DNA from: Lewinellaceae bacterium
Lineage (GTDB): Bacteria; Bacteroidota; Bacteroidia; Chitinophagales; Saprospiraceae
Direction: 5' to 3'
Assembly: GCA_020636135.1 (NCBI GenBank)
Contig: JACJYK010000003.1
Span: 186,001 to 250,000 of the forward strand
Length of the DNA: 64,000 nucleotides
Shown here piece by piece: positions 27,476-36,617 of the stretch. Position 1 is the stretch's first letter. The number at the start of each line of letters is the position of its first letter. Position numbers and translations under genes: made by a program. Below the pieces are notes generated by a model. The model made no database searches. It saw only the letters and a list, made by a program, of their open reading frames with translations, and was not told the DNA's origin.

Positions 27476-28840
27476 CTACTGGTCACTGTATTCGATCTCA
27501 ATCAACTCGCTTTGCTGCATGTCCGAATTCAGGATTATCTCGTGTTCTTTACCCCGGTAGGTATATTTGAGTGCCATGGTGTTTGGCGGGCGTTTACCAA
27601 TGTTTTCCGCATGAAGAACCAGGTAGTTGCGCCCTGTTTCGTTGAGCCTCAGTTTAAGTTCATAAGGCTCATTTTTTAGCAAATGTTTCTTTAAAACCCA
27701 TTCTCCATTGAAGTTAATGGACACAATGTCACCATCCTGCTCCTTATGGTCATACAACTCCACCACCAGGTAGGGGTCGTCGACATAGATGGTCTTATCA
27801 CTGCGGATTTCCCTTTTCTCCAGGATTTGCGGGATATCCGCGATGGCGGTATCCTTGCCTGCCTGGAATGGATTGATGTCGTCGCGCTCCGGATAAATGA
27901 CTTTGAAGAAATGAGGTTCTTCCAGATATAACAGATACGGATTACTGGCTTGTGAGATCGTCTGATTGACCAATGCAATCCATCCGTTCCCGTACCGGTT
28001 GGTCTTATTCAGCATGCCCACATTGTAGTAGTAATAGTAGGGCCGGTAGAGCTGGTAAAATGGCGGAATGGAATGATTGGTCAGATAATCGTTCGCTTCG
28101 CTCAGGATGGATTTTATCAGTGCTCCCTCACGACCGGATTGATTTGAGCTTTCAGCTTTAAGCCGGTTAAAGTGTCTCAGCGCTCCTTCACGGTCCTTTT
28201 CCCGGACCGCTGCCAGCATGTCGATCAACTCATTGTACACATTAAAGGTATGTTCATGATCGTAAAACAGATGTTTCCGGGTACCCCAGCTCTCGATCAC
28301 CTGCCAGAGGTTTTGTTTTAACTGATATACACGATCGTAATAGGTAACGCCATTTTCAAGTTGCTGATAGATCAATTTCAGGTTTTCGGCTTGATTCAGA
28401 TCGTGCGTCTGGATGAAGCCGTCCAGTGAAAACCGCAGGGCGTTGATCTGGTCGATCAGTCCTTTGATGGCTTCAATCGTGTCGGTAAGCATGGACAATT
28501 CCTTGGGAAGATCACCCTTGAGTTCCTGACATTTAGCATACCATTCGTAGGGTGTCGTTTCATAGAAGTAATGATCGATGTCCAGGAATACGTTGGCAGG
28601 CAGATCGGAATTGCCGTAGAAGTTGACCTGATCGCTTTCGAGATCAACATATTTATTGACTTCCTGGTTAAAATTTTCGAGCATGCGGTGTACGATCAGC
28701 ATGCCATGGATGGCCTCATTGGTGAAGGAAATATGTGCATTGACCGCTTCCAGCTGTTTATCTTCCGCATTAACGGCCTGTGCAGGAAGTCTTAGCGAAA
28801 TCATTAAGAGTAAAGAGGCTATAACAAACGTGTTCTTCAT
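27476..28840 (-). CDS. Secreted protein of unknown function with C-terminal beta module
   Basis: I do not recognise the main part. The 454 residues start with a signal peptide (NTFVIASLLLMISLRLPAQA). Residues about 30-290 are mostly helical and polar, with a Tyr run (RPYYYYYNVG). The last ~105 residues (from YVDDPYLVVELYDHKEQDGD) resemble, from memory, a short beta module found at the C-terminus of many secreted Bacteroidota proteins, with the pattern DGDIVSINFNGEW...NYLVLHAENIGKRPPNT. It starts 1 bp after the mnmG stop, so it is almost certainly on the mnmG transcript. There is no catalytic motif I can point to. Confidence 0.75.
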   Translation of the reverse strand: MKNTFVIASLLLMISLRLPAQAVNAEDKQLEAVNAHISFTNEAIHGMLIVHRMLENFNQEVNKYVDLESDQVNFYGNSDLPANVFLDIDHYFYETTPYEWYAKCQELKGDLPKELSMLTDTIEAIKGLIDQINALRFSLDGFIQTHDLNQAENLKLIYQQLENGVTYYDRVYQLKQNLWQVIESWGTRKHLFYDHEHTFNVYNELIDMLAAVREKDREGALRHFNRLKAESSNQSGREGALIKSILSEANDYLTNHSIPPFYQLYRPYYYYYNVGMLNKTNRYGNGWIALVNQTISQASNPYLLYLEEPHFFKVIYPERDDINPFQAGKDTAIADIPQILEKREIRSDKTIYVDDPYLVVELYDHKEQDGDIVSINFNGEWVLKKHLLKNEPYELKLRLNETGRNYLVLHAENIGKRPPNTMALKYTYRGKEHEIILNSDMQQSELIEIEYSDQ

Positions 28841-28841
28841 A

Positions 28842-30704
28842 TTATCTGCCTACATGGACTAAAAGTACTGAAATATCCGCGGGGGACACGCCACTTATGC
28901 GACTGGCTTGCCCTATGGTTCGCGGTTTGATGCGTGTAAGCTTTTCCCGTGCTTCCGTAGATAAGGAGGAAATGTTGTGATAATTGAGATCCGGTAGAAA
29001 AACTTCTTCCAGACGATTCATTTTTTCAACCAGTTCACGTTCCTTCTGAATGTACCCTTCGTATTTCATGTTCACTTCTGCCAGGTCGATGCTTTCCTGA
29101 TCGAAAGTCTGCAGGAACGTTTCCAGGGATGGTATATGGCTTCGCAGAATGCTCATACTGATCTGGGGCCTCAGCAACAGGTTGATCATTTTCACCGACT
29201 GTTTTAATCCGGCCGTACCGTGTGTTTCCAGAATGGCATTGATAGACCCGGGTTCAATGCTCACCCGGTTAAAATAGGTGGTGATTTCATCTGCTGCCGC
29301 TTCTTTGGAGGCGGCCCTTTCGAGGCGGTGATCCAGGTTATGCATACCAATAGCTGCCACCCTGGGAGTCAGGCGCAGATCAGCATTATCCTGCCGTAGC
29401 AGGATCCGGTATTCTGCCCGGGATGTAAACATCCGGTAGGGTTCCGATGTGCCTTTATTAATCAGGTCATCAATCAGAACGCCGATATATGCATCTGACC
29501 GTCTGAGGATCAGCGGTTCCTCTCCCCGGATCGCCTGATGGGCATTGATACCGGCGATCAGGCCCTGACATGCCGCTTCTTCATATCCGGTGGTCCCATT
29601 GATCTGCCCGGCAAAAAACAGGTTTTTGATCCGGTGAGTCTCCAGGCTTAACGCCAATTGGGTTGGCGGGAAGTAATCGTATTCGATGGCATAGCCCGGT
29701 CGAAACATTTTACAATGTTCAAATCCCGGCACTTTACGCAGGGCTTTATACTGAACGTCTTCCGGTAGAGAGGACGAAAACCCGTTCACATAGATCTCAC
29801 AGGTATTCCGGCCTTCCGGCTCGACGAACAGTTGATGGCGGTCACGATCTGAAAACCGGTCTATCTTGTCTTCAATACTCGGACAATAGCGCGGGCCACG
29901 ACCCTGGATGCGTCCATTAAACATCGGTGACCGGTCAAATCCCGACCGCAGCAGGTCATGCACTTCCTGACTGGTGTAGGTCACATGGCAAACCATCTGG
30001 TTTTCCAGTTCCGGCGTCTCGGTATACGAAAATCTACCGGGAGGGATATCGCCTTCCTGCACCTCCATCGCTTCATAATTGAGGCTGCGTCCGTCGATCC
30101 GCGGTGGTGTGCCGGTTTTCATCCGTCCGTGTTCAAACCCAATTTCAATCAATTGTTCGGTTATCCCTGTTGCGGCCTTTTCACCGGCGCGGCCTCCGCC
30201 AAACTGCTTTTCACCAATGTGGATGATCCCGTTCAGGAAGGTACCGTTGGTCAGGACAACAGCCTTCGCCGGTATCTCCAGACCTAATCCGGTACGGACT
30301 CCGCGGGCGCGACCGTCTTTCAGGATCAGCCCGTTGACCATTTCCTGCCAGAAATCGATGTTGGGATGCGCTTCGAGCATAGACCGCCACTCTGCTGCAA
30401 AGGCCATCCGGTCGCTTTGTGCTCTCGGGCTCCACATCGCCGGCCCTTTTGAGCGGTTAAGCATACGAAACTGGATCATCGTCCGGTCCGTGACTATCCC
30501 GGAATAGCCACCCAGGGCATCCACCTCGCGGACGATCTGACCTTTAGCCACGCCACCCATGGCCGGATTACAGGACATCTGCGCGATGGTCTGCATGTTC
30601 ATGGTTACGAGCAGGACTTTTGATCCCATATTGGCTGCTGCTACGGCTGCCTCACAGCCTGCATGGCCGGCACCTACTACGATGACATCATATTCGATAA
30701 ACAC
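28842..30704 (-). CDS. mnmG: tRNA uridine-5-carboxymethylaminomethyl modification enzyme
   Basis: With MnmE, installs the carboxymethylaminomethyl group at U34 of certain tRNAs, using FAD and methylene-tetrahydrofolate. The 620 residues begin with the FAD motif GAGHAGCEAAVAAANMG (11-27). Family blocks are CNPAMGGVAKGQIVREVDALGG, MWSPRAQSDR, GTFLNGIIHIGEKQ, GRMKTGTPPRIDGRS, RGPRYCPSIEDKI and the C-terminal helical GIDA domain (LVEKMNRLEEVFLP). Length is normal. It precedes the secreted unknown by 1 bp. mnmE is not in the window. An exact TATTTTTG promoter element lies 21 bp upstream. Confidence 0.97.
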   Translation of the reverse strand: MFIEYDVIVVGAGHAGCEAAVAAANMGSKVLLVTMNMQTIAQMSCNPAMGGVAKGQIVREVDALGGYSGIVTDRTMIQFRMLNRSKGPAMWSPRAQSDRMAFAAEWRSMLEAHPNIDFWQEMVNGLILKDGRARGVRTGLGLEIPAKAVVLTNGTFLNGIIHIGEKQFGGGRAGEKAATGITEQLIEIGFEHGRMKTGTPPRIDGRSLNYEAMEVQEGDIPPGRFSYTETPELENQMVCHVTYTSQEVHDLLRSGFDRSPMFNGRIQGRGPRYCPSIEDKIDRFSDRDRHQLFVEPEGRNTCEIYVNGFSSSLPEDVQYKALRKVPGFEHCKMFRPGYAIEYDYFPPTQLALSLETHRIKNLFFAGQINGTTGYEEAACQGLIAGINAHQAIRGEEPLILRRSDAYIGVLIDDLINKGTSEPYRMFTSRAEYRILLRQDNADLRLTPRVAAIGMHNLDHRLERAASKEAAADEITTYFNRVSIEPGSINAILETHGTAGLKQSVKMINLLLRPQISMSILRSHIPSLETFLQTFDQESIDLAEVNMKYEGYIQKERELVEKMNRLEEVFLPDLNYHNISSLSTEAREKLTRIKPRTIGQASRISGVSPADISVLLVHVGR

Positions 30705-30724
30705 GATCTCGTTTTATTGGGGTG

Positions 30725-30732
30725 CAAAAATA
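30725..30732 (-). promoter_or_regulatory. -7 promoter element for mnmG
   Basis: TATTTTTG on the minus strand, an exact TAnnTTTG match, 21 bp upstream of the mnmG start. TTGACC lies closer than the usual -33 spacing, so the upstream element is unclear. Confidence 0.5.
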
Positions 30733-30895
30733 GTGTATTTCGGTCAATGCTTTCGTTACCAATAAGTTATTCCGCATTTTCAACCGGATTGATCCTGAAA
30801 ACAAACAAGCTTTGACCACTCGGGTTCAATTGCCACGGAGTCTCCTGTCCAGAGATCAATGGAGTAACTTGCGCATAGCATACCGTTTGTTGTCT

Positions 30896-30903
30896 TACTT
30901 TTG
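30896..30903 (+). promoter_or_regulatory. -7 promoter element for the conserved unknown gene
   Basis: TACTTTTG, an exact TAnnTTTG match, 23 bp upstream of the preferred start at 30926. Since transcription would begin near 30909, the in-frame ATG at 30812 cannot be used on this transcript. Confidence 0.55.
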
Positions 30904-30925
30904 CGGAACAAAGGATTTGAAGCCG

Positions 30926-32347
30926 ATGCAAAAACAAATGCTGGACACCGACCAGAAGGCTCTGGAGATCAATCTGGATGAATCGATTTACGGTACGTTT
31001 GCTGAGATTGGCGCAGGGCAGGAAGTGGCCAGGCATTTTTTTAAAGTCGGAGCCGCCGCCGGTACCATTGCCAAGACCATGTCGGCGTACGACAAGATTT
31101 ATTCGGACGAGATCTATGGTATTGAACACAGTGGTCGGTATGTGTGTGAAGCCCGGGTTAACAAGATGCTGGATCACGAATATGTCCTGATGGAGGAACG
31201 CCTGCAGAAGCATATGCCGGATCGCAACTTCTTCGTTTTCGCGGACACGGTAGCTGCCCTGAACTATTCCCGGACGATCTCCGGTAACGGGTGGATGGGT
31301 GTACGTTTCCAACTAAGTCCCACCGGCAGGCCAAATGACCTGGTTATTCACGTTAAAATGCTGGATAATGACACCCAGTTGCAACAAGCCGCTATCGGTA
31401 TACTGGGGGTGAATCTGATTTATGCCTGTTATTATTACAATCACGACCCGGAATTACTGGTACGCAGCCTGAATGACAGCCTGGAAGGTCGGGTTGTCAT
31501 TGACATGATCCGGCTGGAGGGGCCAGACTTCGTCCATGTCGACAACCGGCTCCTCTGCCTCTTGCTGGTTAAATTTGGTCTTACCGAAGTTTCCATCTTC
31601 GGGGCCAATGGACAGAGCAAACATGCATCGGAATTTCTCTACAAGAAATCGGTCATGGTCGTCCGGGGTAATTTCCGGCCACCCACACTGGTAACTGTAG
31701 ATGTTTTCATGGCCGGCTTTGCCCAGTTTTTAAAGGAACCGGAAGTAGAGGGACACGCTGCCGCCTTATTGGCCGAACTCACACTGGACAATCTGGAAGT
31801 CGATGGCAACATCTCTTACCAGGATTTCCTCGACCGTGCCGAATCCCTGTGCGAGCTGGGTCATCCCGTGATCATATCGAATTGCAGCAACCATCAATGC
31901 CTGATCAACTACCTGGCGGATTACAAGATCAATAAGCTGGGATTGGTCATCGGAGTACGGGAGCTCCTTGAAATCATCAATCAAAAATATCATGCCAACC
32001 GCGATGGCCGTTTGCTGGTCGCTTTTGGTGAATTATTCACTCGCAATATCCGCATCTATGCCTACCCTGTTCAAGAAGAAGACTCCGGTGAAATCATTAC
32101 CGGTAAAAACCTGCCGGTTCCGGACGGAATCAAATTCCTGTACCAGTATCTGCTGGATTCCCAGCATATTGTGGATATAGAAGAATTTAATGCCGATCTG
32201 CTGCCTATTTATCCCAATACGGTCCTGGAGATGATCGAAACAGGTGATAATGCCTGGATGAAAATGGTGCCGGACCGGTTGGCTCAACTGATCATAGACA
32301 AAAACCTTTTCCACCATGAACACCCGGATTTTACCTTTTCCAACTAG
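30926..32347 (+). CDS. Conserved protein of unknown function (473 residues)
   Basis: I do not recognise a characterised family. The protein has no signal peptide or membrane helix and looks cytoplasmic. It opens with QKALEINLDESIYGTFAEIGAGQEVARHFFKVG, with a glycine-rich EIGAGQEVA, and contains SISGNG-like SRTISGNGWMGVRFQ, GILGVNLIYACYYYN, the metal- or nucleotide-looking IFGANGQSKHASEFLYKKS, and HPVIISNCSNHQCLINYL. I recall relatives being annotated as nicotinate-nucleotide adenylyltransferase, but the NadD HxGH motif is not visible, so I do not adopt that name. The start at 30926 follows the promoter element. The M15 lipoprotein gene begins inside its last 32 bases. Confidence 0.75.
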   Translation: MQKQMLDTDQKALEINLDESIYGTFAEIGAGQEVARHFFKVGAAAGTIAKTMSAYDKIYSDEIYGIEHSGRYVCEARVNKMLDHEYVLMEERLQKHMPDRNFFVFADTVAALNYSRTISGNGWMGVRFQLSPTGRPNDLVIHVKMLDNDTQLQQAAIGILGVNLIYACYYYNHDPELLVRSLNDSLEGRVVIDMIRLEGPDFVHVDNRLLCLLLVKFGLTEVSIFGANGQSKHASEFLYKKSVMVVRGNFRPPTLVTVDVFMAGFAQFLKEPEVEGHAAALLAELTLDNLEVDGNISYQDFLDRAESLCELGHPVIISNCSNHQCLINYLADYKINKLGLVIGVRELLEIINQKYHANRDGRLLVAFGELFTRNIRIYAYPVQEEDSGEIITGKNLPVPDGIKFLYQYLLDSQHIVDIEEFNADLLPIYPNTVLEMIETGDNAWMKMVPDRLAQLIIDKNLFHHEHPDFTFSN

Positions 32348-33158
32348 GCTGTTCCGCTCCCCCCTTTCAGCCATTATTCTGTCCATCGCCGGCATCGCAG
32401 CCTGTGCAAACCATACTCCGGAGGACAAACCTCAGGATCTGCCCATAGCTGCGGTGGATTCCATACCCCCGATCGACAGCCAGGAGCTCTTCTACATTAC
32501 CGGTCACTTTGAGCCCTCACAAAATCCGGATTTTGCCCTGATTCCCGAAAAGTATGCTTCCCGTTCCGGAATGTATCTGCGCAAAGAAACGCTAGCTGCT
32601 TTTACCAGGATGTATGACTCAGCCATGCAGGATGGTGTCCAGCTGCGCATCATTTCCGCTACCCGGAATTTCAACACCCAAAAAGAAATCTGGGAAGCCA
32701 AATGGACCGGTGAACGACTGGTAGAAGATGGACGCAATTTGGCTAAAACCACGCCCGATCCGGTCGAAAGGGCCCTGACCATCCTTCGTTATTCCAGTAT
32801 GCCCGGCACATCAAGGCACCACTGGGGAAGTGATATGGATCTCAACAATCTGACAAACGAATATTTTGCGCAGGGGGAGGGACTGAAAATCTACACCTGG
32901 CTGCAGCAAAACGCACCTTCATTTGGTTTCTGTCAACCTTATACCGCTCATGATTCCATCCGTCCTACCGGTTATCAGGAAGAAAAGTGGCACTGGTCTT
33001 ATCTGCCAGTAGCTCAACCCCTGACAAAACAGGCTGAATACCATCTCTCCGATGATATGATCAATGGTTTTCTGGGTGCGGAAACCGCAGATTCAATCCA
33101 TGTTGTGCTGAATTATGTTCTGGGGGTCAATCCACAGTGCAAGCAGTTACCAGAATAG
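32316..33158 (+). CDS. M15 family D-Ala-D-Ala carboxypeptidase-like lipoprotein
   Basis: A 280-residue lipoprotein (IAAC lipobox, Cys30) with an M15B/VanY-type zinc peptidase domain. The metal motifs are SRHHWGSDMDL (the S-x-H-x-x-G-x-x-x-D pattern) and WHWSYLP near the C-terminus. It would trim D-Ala from peptidoglycan stem peptides in the periplasm. No other start exists between 32316 and the lipobox, so the 32-bp overlap with the upstream unknown gene is real and suggests translational coupling. The 3' end overlaps the convergent TonB-dependent receptor gene by 12 bp. Confidence 0.87.
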   Translation: MNTRILPFPTRLFRSPLSAIILSIAGIAACANHTPEDKPQDLPIAAVDSIPPIDSQELFYITGHFEPSQNPDFALIPEKYASRSGMYLRKETLAAFTRMYDSAMQDGVQLRIISATRNFNTQKEIWEAKWTGERLVEDGRNLAKTTPDPVERALTILRYSSMPGTSRHHWGSDMDLNNLTNEYFAQGEGLKIYTWLQQNAPSFGFCQPYTAHDSIRPTGYQEEKWHWSYLPVAQPLTKQAEYHLSDDMINGFLGAETADSIHVVLNYVLGVNPQCKQLPE

Positions 33159-35423
33159 TTTGTAGCTGATGATGGGTATCAAACCCAACTGGTACTGCGT
33201 GCTGATTCGATCGAAATAGAAATCGTAGTAATGGTAGGCTTCATTCCTGGCATTGGTAAGGTTCTGAATATCCAGTGAAAGTAAACTGCTGTACCGGGAT
33301 GTGCTTCTGCGCCAATAAACCCGGAGGTCTGTTTTGAAATAGGCTGGTAAAGCATTTACATAACCTGCAGCATAATCGTAAACCGTCCGGTGTAAGTTAC
33401 GGGATGTCGTAAGATCGATATCCGGTTCACGCAGGCCGCCACTCTGCTGCAGGTGGACATTTACCCCCAATGTGTGGTTCTTTTTAGATCCTTCCCATTT
33501 CCATTCTTTCCCTGCGGTAGCATGGGCTACATAGCGCTGATCAAAGCGTCCTGTAGCATACGGTTCCTCCAGATTTCTGAATTTTACGTCAAAAACGCTG
33601 GCATTAACTAAATAATACCAATAACGCAGAAGAAATTGCTGGAATATAGCTTCTATTCCAGAAATTTTTGCTGTAGAATTTGGTATATAGGTGCCATAGG
33701 GAATATCCTCAAACCAGTTTAAGGACGATTGTTGCTCCAGATAGGATAACGGTGAGGCGACGGTCAATAAATTATCCATGGTCTGGATATAGCCATTCAG
33801 CTGGACATAACGATCGGACTTCCAGGCATACTGATACGATAATTGATAATGCCAGCTGTCTGCCGGCTCCGGGTTCTGGGTATGAAACAGATATACTACC
33901 GGATGGTGAAGCTGGGTCTGACGCTGCAAGGATGCCGACAGCTGATGCCCATTAACGGGTTTATAAGTAACTTCGATCCGGGGCTCGGGCGTAAGTCCAT
34001 TTCCCTGAACCACCGGTGTCCTTAAGGCTGCCAGCACATGCCAGCGGTCCCGTTGCATTTGGTATTGAGCGTACGGCGCTACCTGCCAAAGAGCTGTTTT
34101 GGTCAGATCGGCATCAATCGAAAAACCATCAAATTGGTGATCATTGGCCTGAAGTCCAATCTGCAGCGAATGGGTTTCATTGGCTTGCCAGGACCATTCT
34201 GTGAGAAGGCTGAGTTTGGATTGCTTCAGGACATCGTGATCAAAATTGATCGGCAGGATATCCCCTTTGACCTGGGAAGCATCACGGTAGGCGTCTATTG
34301 CCGAATAAACCAACCCCATCCGCAATAGTGACCGGTTTCCCAGCAATTGCTGCCAGACCAATCCCCCGATCCCTACGGTATTGGTGTATTCGATCCGGTA
34401 GAGATCCTTGAAGGTTTCAATGGTATCTTTAGTTGTACCATCAAAAAGGTTGGAACTATTCCCCCACATACCGAACAATTTGATGTGTCCGCGGGGCAAT
34501 TGGATGAAGGTATGGAGGCTGGCATCCTGGAATGTAATGATCTCATCACCCAGGTTAACGCCGAGAGCGGATAGCAGGCCAAGTGTGCTGTAGCGGTAAT
34601 TGGCCAATATTGAAACACGATCGCGGACCACCGGTCCTTCAGCAGCGATATCAAGACCCAATAGTCCGGCTTGTGCTGTGTACTGGAATTTCTCGAGGTT
34701 GCCGGGACGCAACTCCATATTAATGCCTCCGGCAAGGGCGTTGCCCAGGTTGGGTGGAAGCCCACCGGCATAAAAGTCGGCCCGGTCCATCAACTGAGCA
34801 CTAATCATATTGACCCCGCCGCCGTTCAGTGAAGGCTTGTCGGACGGCGTTCCTGCATTGGTCAGGTGGTTGGGATTAATAATCTCCAGGCCTTCCAGAT
34901 ACCAGGCCATATCATTCGGTGAATGTCCGCGGATGATGGCATGGTTGGCCTGATCGTTGGCTGTTGATACGCCGGGCAATGTATTGATCAGTCTTGCCGG
35001 ATCATTGAAAGATGCCGGGAACCTATCGATTTCCTCCACCGAAATGACCGTATTTCGCTGCATCAGCTGATCCAGCCGGTAATCTTTGATGAATACCGTA
35101 TCTCCGGTTACCGTCAGTGGCTGGATATAAAATTGGAATTGCTTTGACTTGCCTGCTTCAATCCACCACTCGGTCTCCAGGTAGGTTTGATATCCATTGG
35201 CTTCTATTCGCAGGCGGTGTCTGCCCGGCAGAATATCGGCTATTTCGAAGCCCCCATAGCCATTAGTCGTGGTAGCATAATAGCCATCCACATAGATGAG
35301 AGCTCCGGCTACCGGCGCTTCGATCAGATCTTCATACACAAAACCCTGCACCGGGACGCCCTGTGCCAACAGAATCCCCGGGAAAACCCAGAGGAGGAAT
35401 CGTATGAGGTACTTATTTGCCAA
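33147..35423 (-). CDS. TonB-dependent outer-membrane receptor
   Basis: A 758-residue receptor. After the signal peptide (about 1-21, ending LLAQG) comes a carboxypeptidase-D-like beta-sandwich (about 24-100; VQGFVYEDLIEAPVAGALIYV, GGFEIADILPGRHRL), then the plug (ARLINTLPGVSTAND, HAIIRGHSPNDMAWYLEGLEI, GGVNMISAQLMDRADFYAGG) and a 22-stranded barrel ending in a C-terminal aromatic (YKLFW). It imports an unknown ligand using TonB energy. There is no SusD partner, so it is not a classic glycan-utilisation pair. It starts inside the last 11 bases of the sugar isomerase/epimerase gene. Confidence 0.9.
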   Translation of the reverse strand: MANKYLIRFLLWVFPGILLAQGVPVQGFVYEDLIEAPVAGALIYVDGYYATTTNGYGGFEIADILPGRHRLRIEANGYQTYLETEWWIEAGKSKQFQFYIQPLTVTGDTVFIKDYRLDQLMQRNTVISVEEIDRFPASFNDPARLINTLPGVSTANDQANHAIIRGHSPNDMAWYLEGLEIINPNHLTNAGTPSDKPSLNGGGVNMISAQLMDRADFYAGGLPPNLGNALAGGINMELRPGNLEKFQYTAQAGLLGLDIAAEGPVVRDRVSILANYRYSTLGLLSALGVNLGDEIITFQDASLHTFIQLPRGHIKLFGMWGNSSNLFDGTTKDTIETFKDLYRIEYTNTVGIGGLVWQQLLGNRSLLRMGLVYSAIDAYRDASQVKGDILPINFDHDVLKQSKLSLLTEWSWQANETHSLQIGLQANDHQFDGFSIDADLTKTALWQVAPYAQYQMQRDRWHVLAALRTPVVQGNGLTPEPRIEVTYKPVNGHQLSASLQRQTQLHHPVVYLFHTQNPEPADSWHYQLSYQYAWKSDRYVQLNGYIQTMDNLLTVASPLSYLEQQSSLNWFEDIPYGTYIPNSTAKISGIEAIFQQFLLRYWYYLVNASVFDVKFRNLEEPYATGRFDQRYVAHATAGKEWKWEGSKKNHTLGVNVHLQQSGGLREPDIDLTTSRNLHRTVYDYAAGYVNALPAYFKTDLRVYWRRSTSRYSSLLSLDIQNLTNARNEAYHYYDFYFDRISTQYQLGLIPIISYKLFW

Positions 35424-36465
35424 TGATCCGGTCCAATAATGCCTGGTCTACACCTGAATCCGCAAAATCATCAAATGCCTTCCTGGCTACTTCGATGATG
35501 TGATTCTGGATAAAAATAGCTCCTTCTTCCGCACCCTGCTCACTGTCTTTGATGCAGCATTCCCATTCAAGGACCGCCCATCCGTCGTATCCGTACTGCG
35601 TCAGCTTACTGAAGATCCCGACGAAATCGACCTGTCCGTCACCGAGCGAACGGAAACGGCCCGGGCGGTCCACCCACCCCTGATAGCCGCCGTATACGCC
35701 GGCTCTGCCCGTTGCATTGAACTCGGCATCTTTGACGTGAAACATCTTGATGTAGGGGTGGTAAATGTCTATAAACTGTAAGTAATCCAATTGCTGCAGG
35801 ACAAAATGGCTGGGATCATACAGGATATTGACGCGTGGATGATTTCCGGTAGCCTCGCGAAACATCTCCCAGGTGATACCGTCATGAAGGTCCTCACCCG
35901 GATGGATCTCGTAGCATAGATCAATACCTGCATCTTCATAGGCATTCAGGATGGGAGTCCACCGGTTGGCAAGTTCTTTGAATGCCTGATCCACCAAACC
36001 GGCTGGACGCTGAGGCCAGGGGTACATGTAGGGCCATATCAGCGCACCGGAGAAGGTCACATGTGCATTCAATCCTAAATTACTACTGGCTTTAGCCGCC
36101 CACAGAAGCTGCTGAACAGCCCATGCCTGACGAGCCTTGGGATTTCCATGCACTTCCTTTGGTGCAAACCCGTCAAAAAGTTCGTCATATGCTTTGTGCA
36201 CGGCTACCAGCTGACCCTGTAAATGGGTAGACAGTTCAGTTATTTCCAACCCATAGGATTGGACCTTGCCTTTCAGATCATCGCAATAACTTTGGGATGT
36301 CGCCGCTTTTTCCAGATCGATCAGTGCACTAACCCAGGTGGGTATCTGGATGCCTTTATAGCCGTAATCTGCCGCCCACTTGCACAAATGATCAAGCGTA
36401 TCATGGGGTGGCTTATCGCCGGCAAACTGGGCAAGAAAAATGGCAGGGCCTTTAATGGTTTTCAT
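35413..36465 (-). CDS. Sugar phosphate isomerase/epimerase (xylose-isomerase-like TIM barrel)
   Basis: A 350-residue TIM-barrel enzyme of the AP-endonuclease-2 / IolE-like superfamily. Metal ligands are spread over the strands: YEIHPGEDLHDG, LYDPSHFV, FHVKDAEF and AVLEWECC. It interconverts sugars or inositols; the exact substrate is unknown. No signal peptide, so cytoplasmic. The stop overlaps the start of the TonB-dependent receptor by 11 bp. A TAACTTTA -7-like element is at 36514-36521 (minus), so this pair may be transcribed apart from the mevalonate genes upstream. Confidence 0.87.
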   Translation of the reverse strand: MKTIKGPAIFLAQFAGDKPPHDTLDHLCKWAADYGYKGIQIPTWVSALIDLEKAATSQSYCDDLKGKVQSYGLEITELSTHLQGQLVAVHKAYDELFDGFAPKEVHGNPKARQAWAVQQLLWAAKASSNLGLNAHVTFSGALIWPYMYPWPQRPAGLVDQAFKELANRWTPILNAYEDAGIDLCYEIHPGEDLHDGITWEMFREATGNHPRVNILYDPSHFVLQQLDYLQFIDIYHPYIKMFHVKDAEFNATGRAGVYGGYQGWVDRPGRFRSLGDGQVDFVGIFSKLTQYGYDGWAVLEWECCIKDSEQGAEEGAIFIQNHIIEVARKAFDDFADSGVDQALLDRIIGK

Positions 36466-36617
36466 ACGATGTTCCTTTTTTATTGTTGAATGATCCGGTC
36501 TTCTCCGGGGGAATAAAGTTAAGAAATAATAGAGACCCGAACCGGCAAGTTCAGCCTGAATACCTTGTGATAAATAGATTGTGTGATATAAAATGGGCTG
36601 GTAAGTGTGGATGATAC

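Noticed and set aside
27466..27490. Terminator between the OMP gene and the secreted unknown (GTGACC / GGTCAC)
   Set aside because: Only a 6-bp stem with a long loop and no T tract.
30926..32347. Nicotinate-nucleotide adenylyltransferase
   Set aside because: A name I recall for similar proteins, but the HxGH nucleotidyltransferase motif is not visible.
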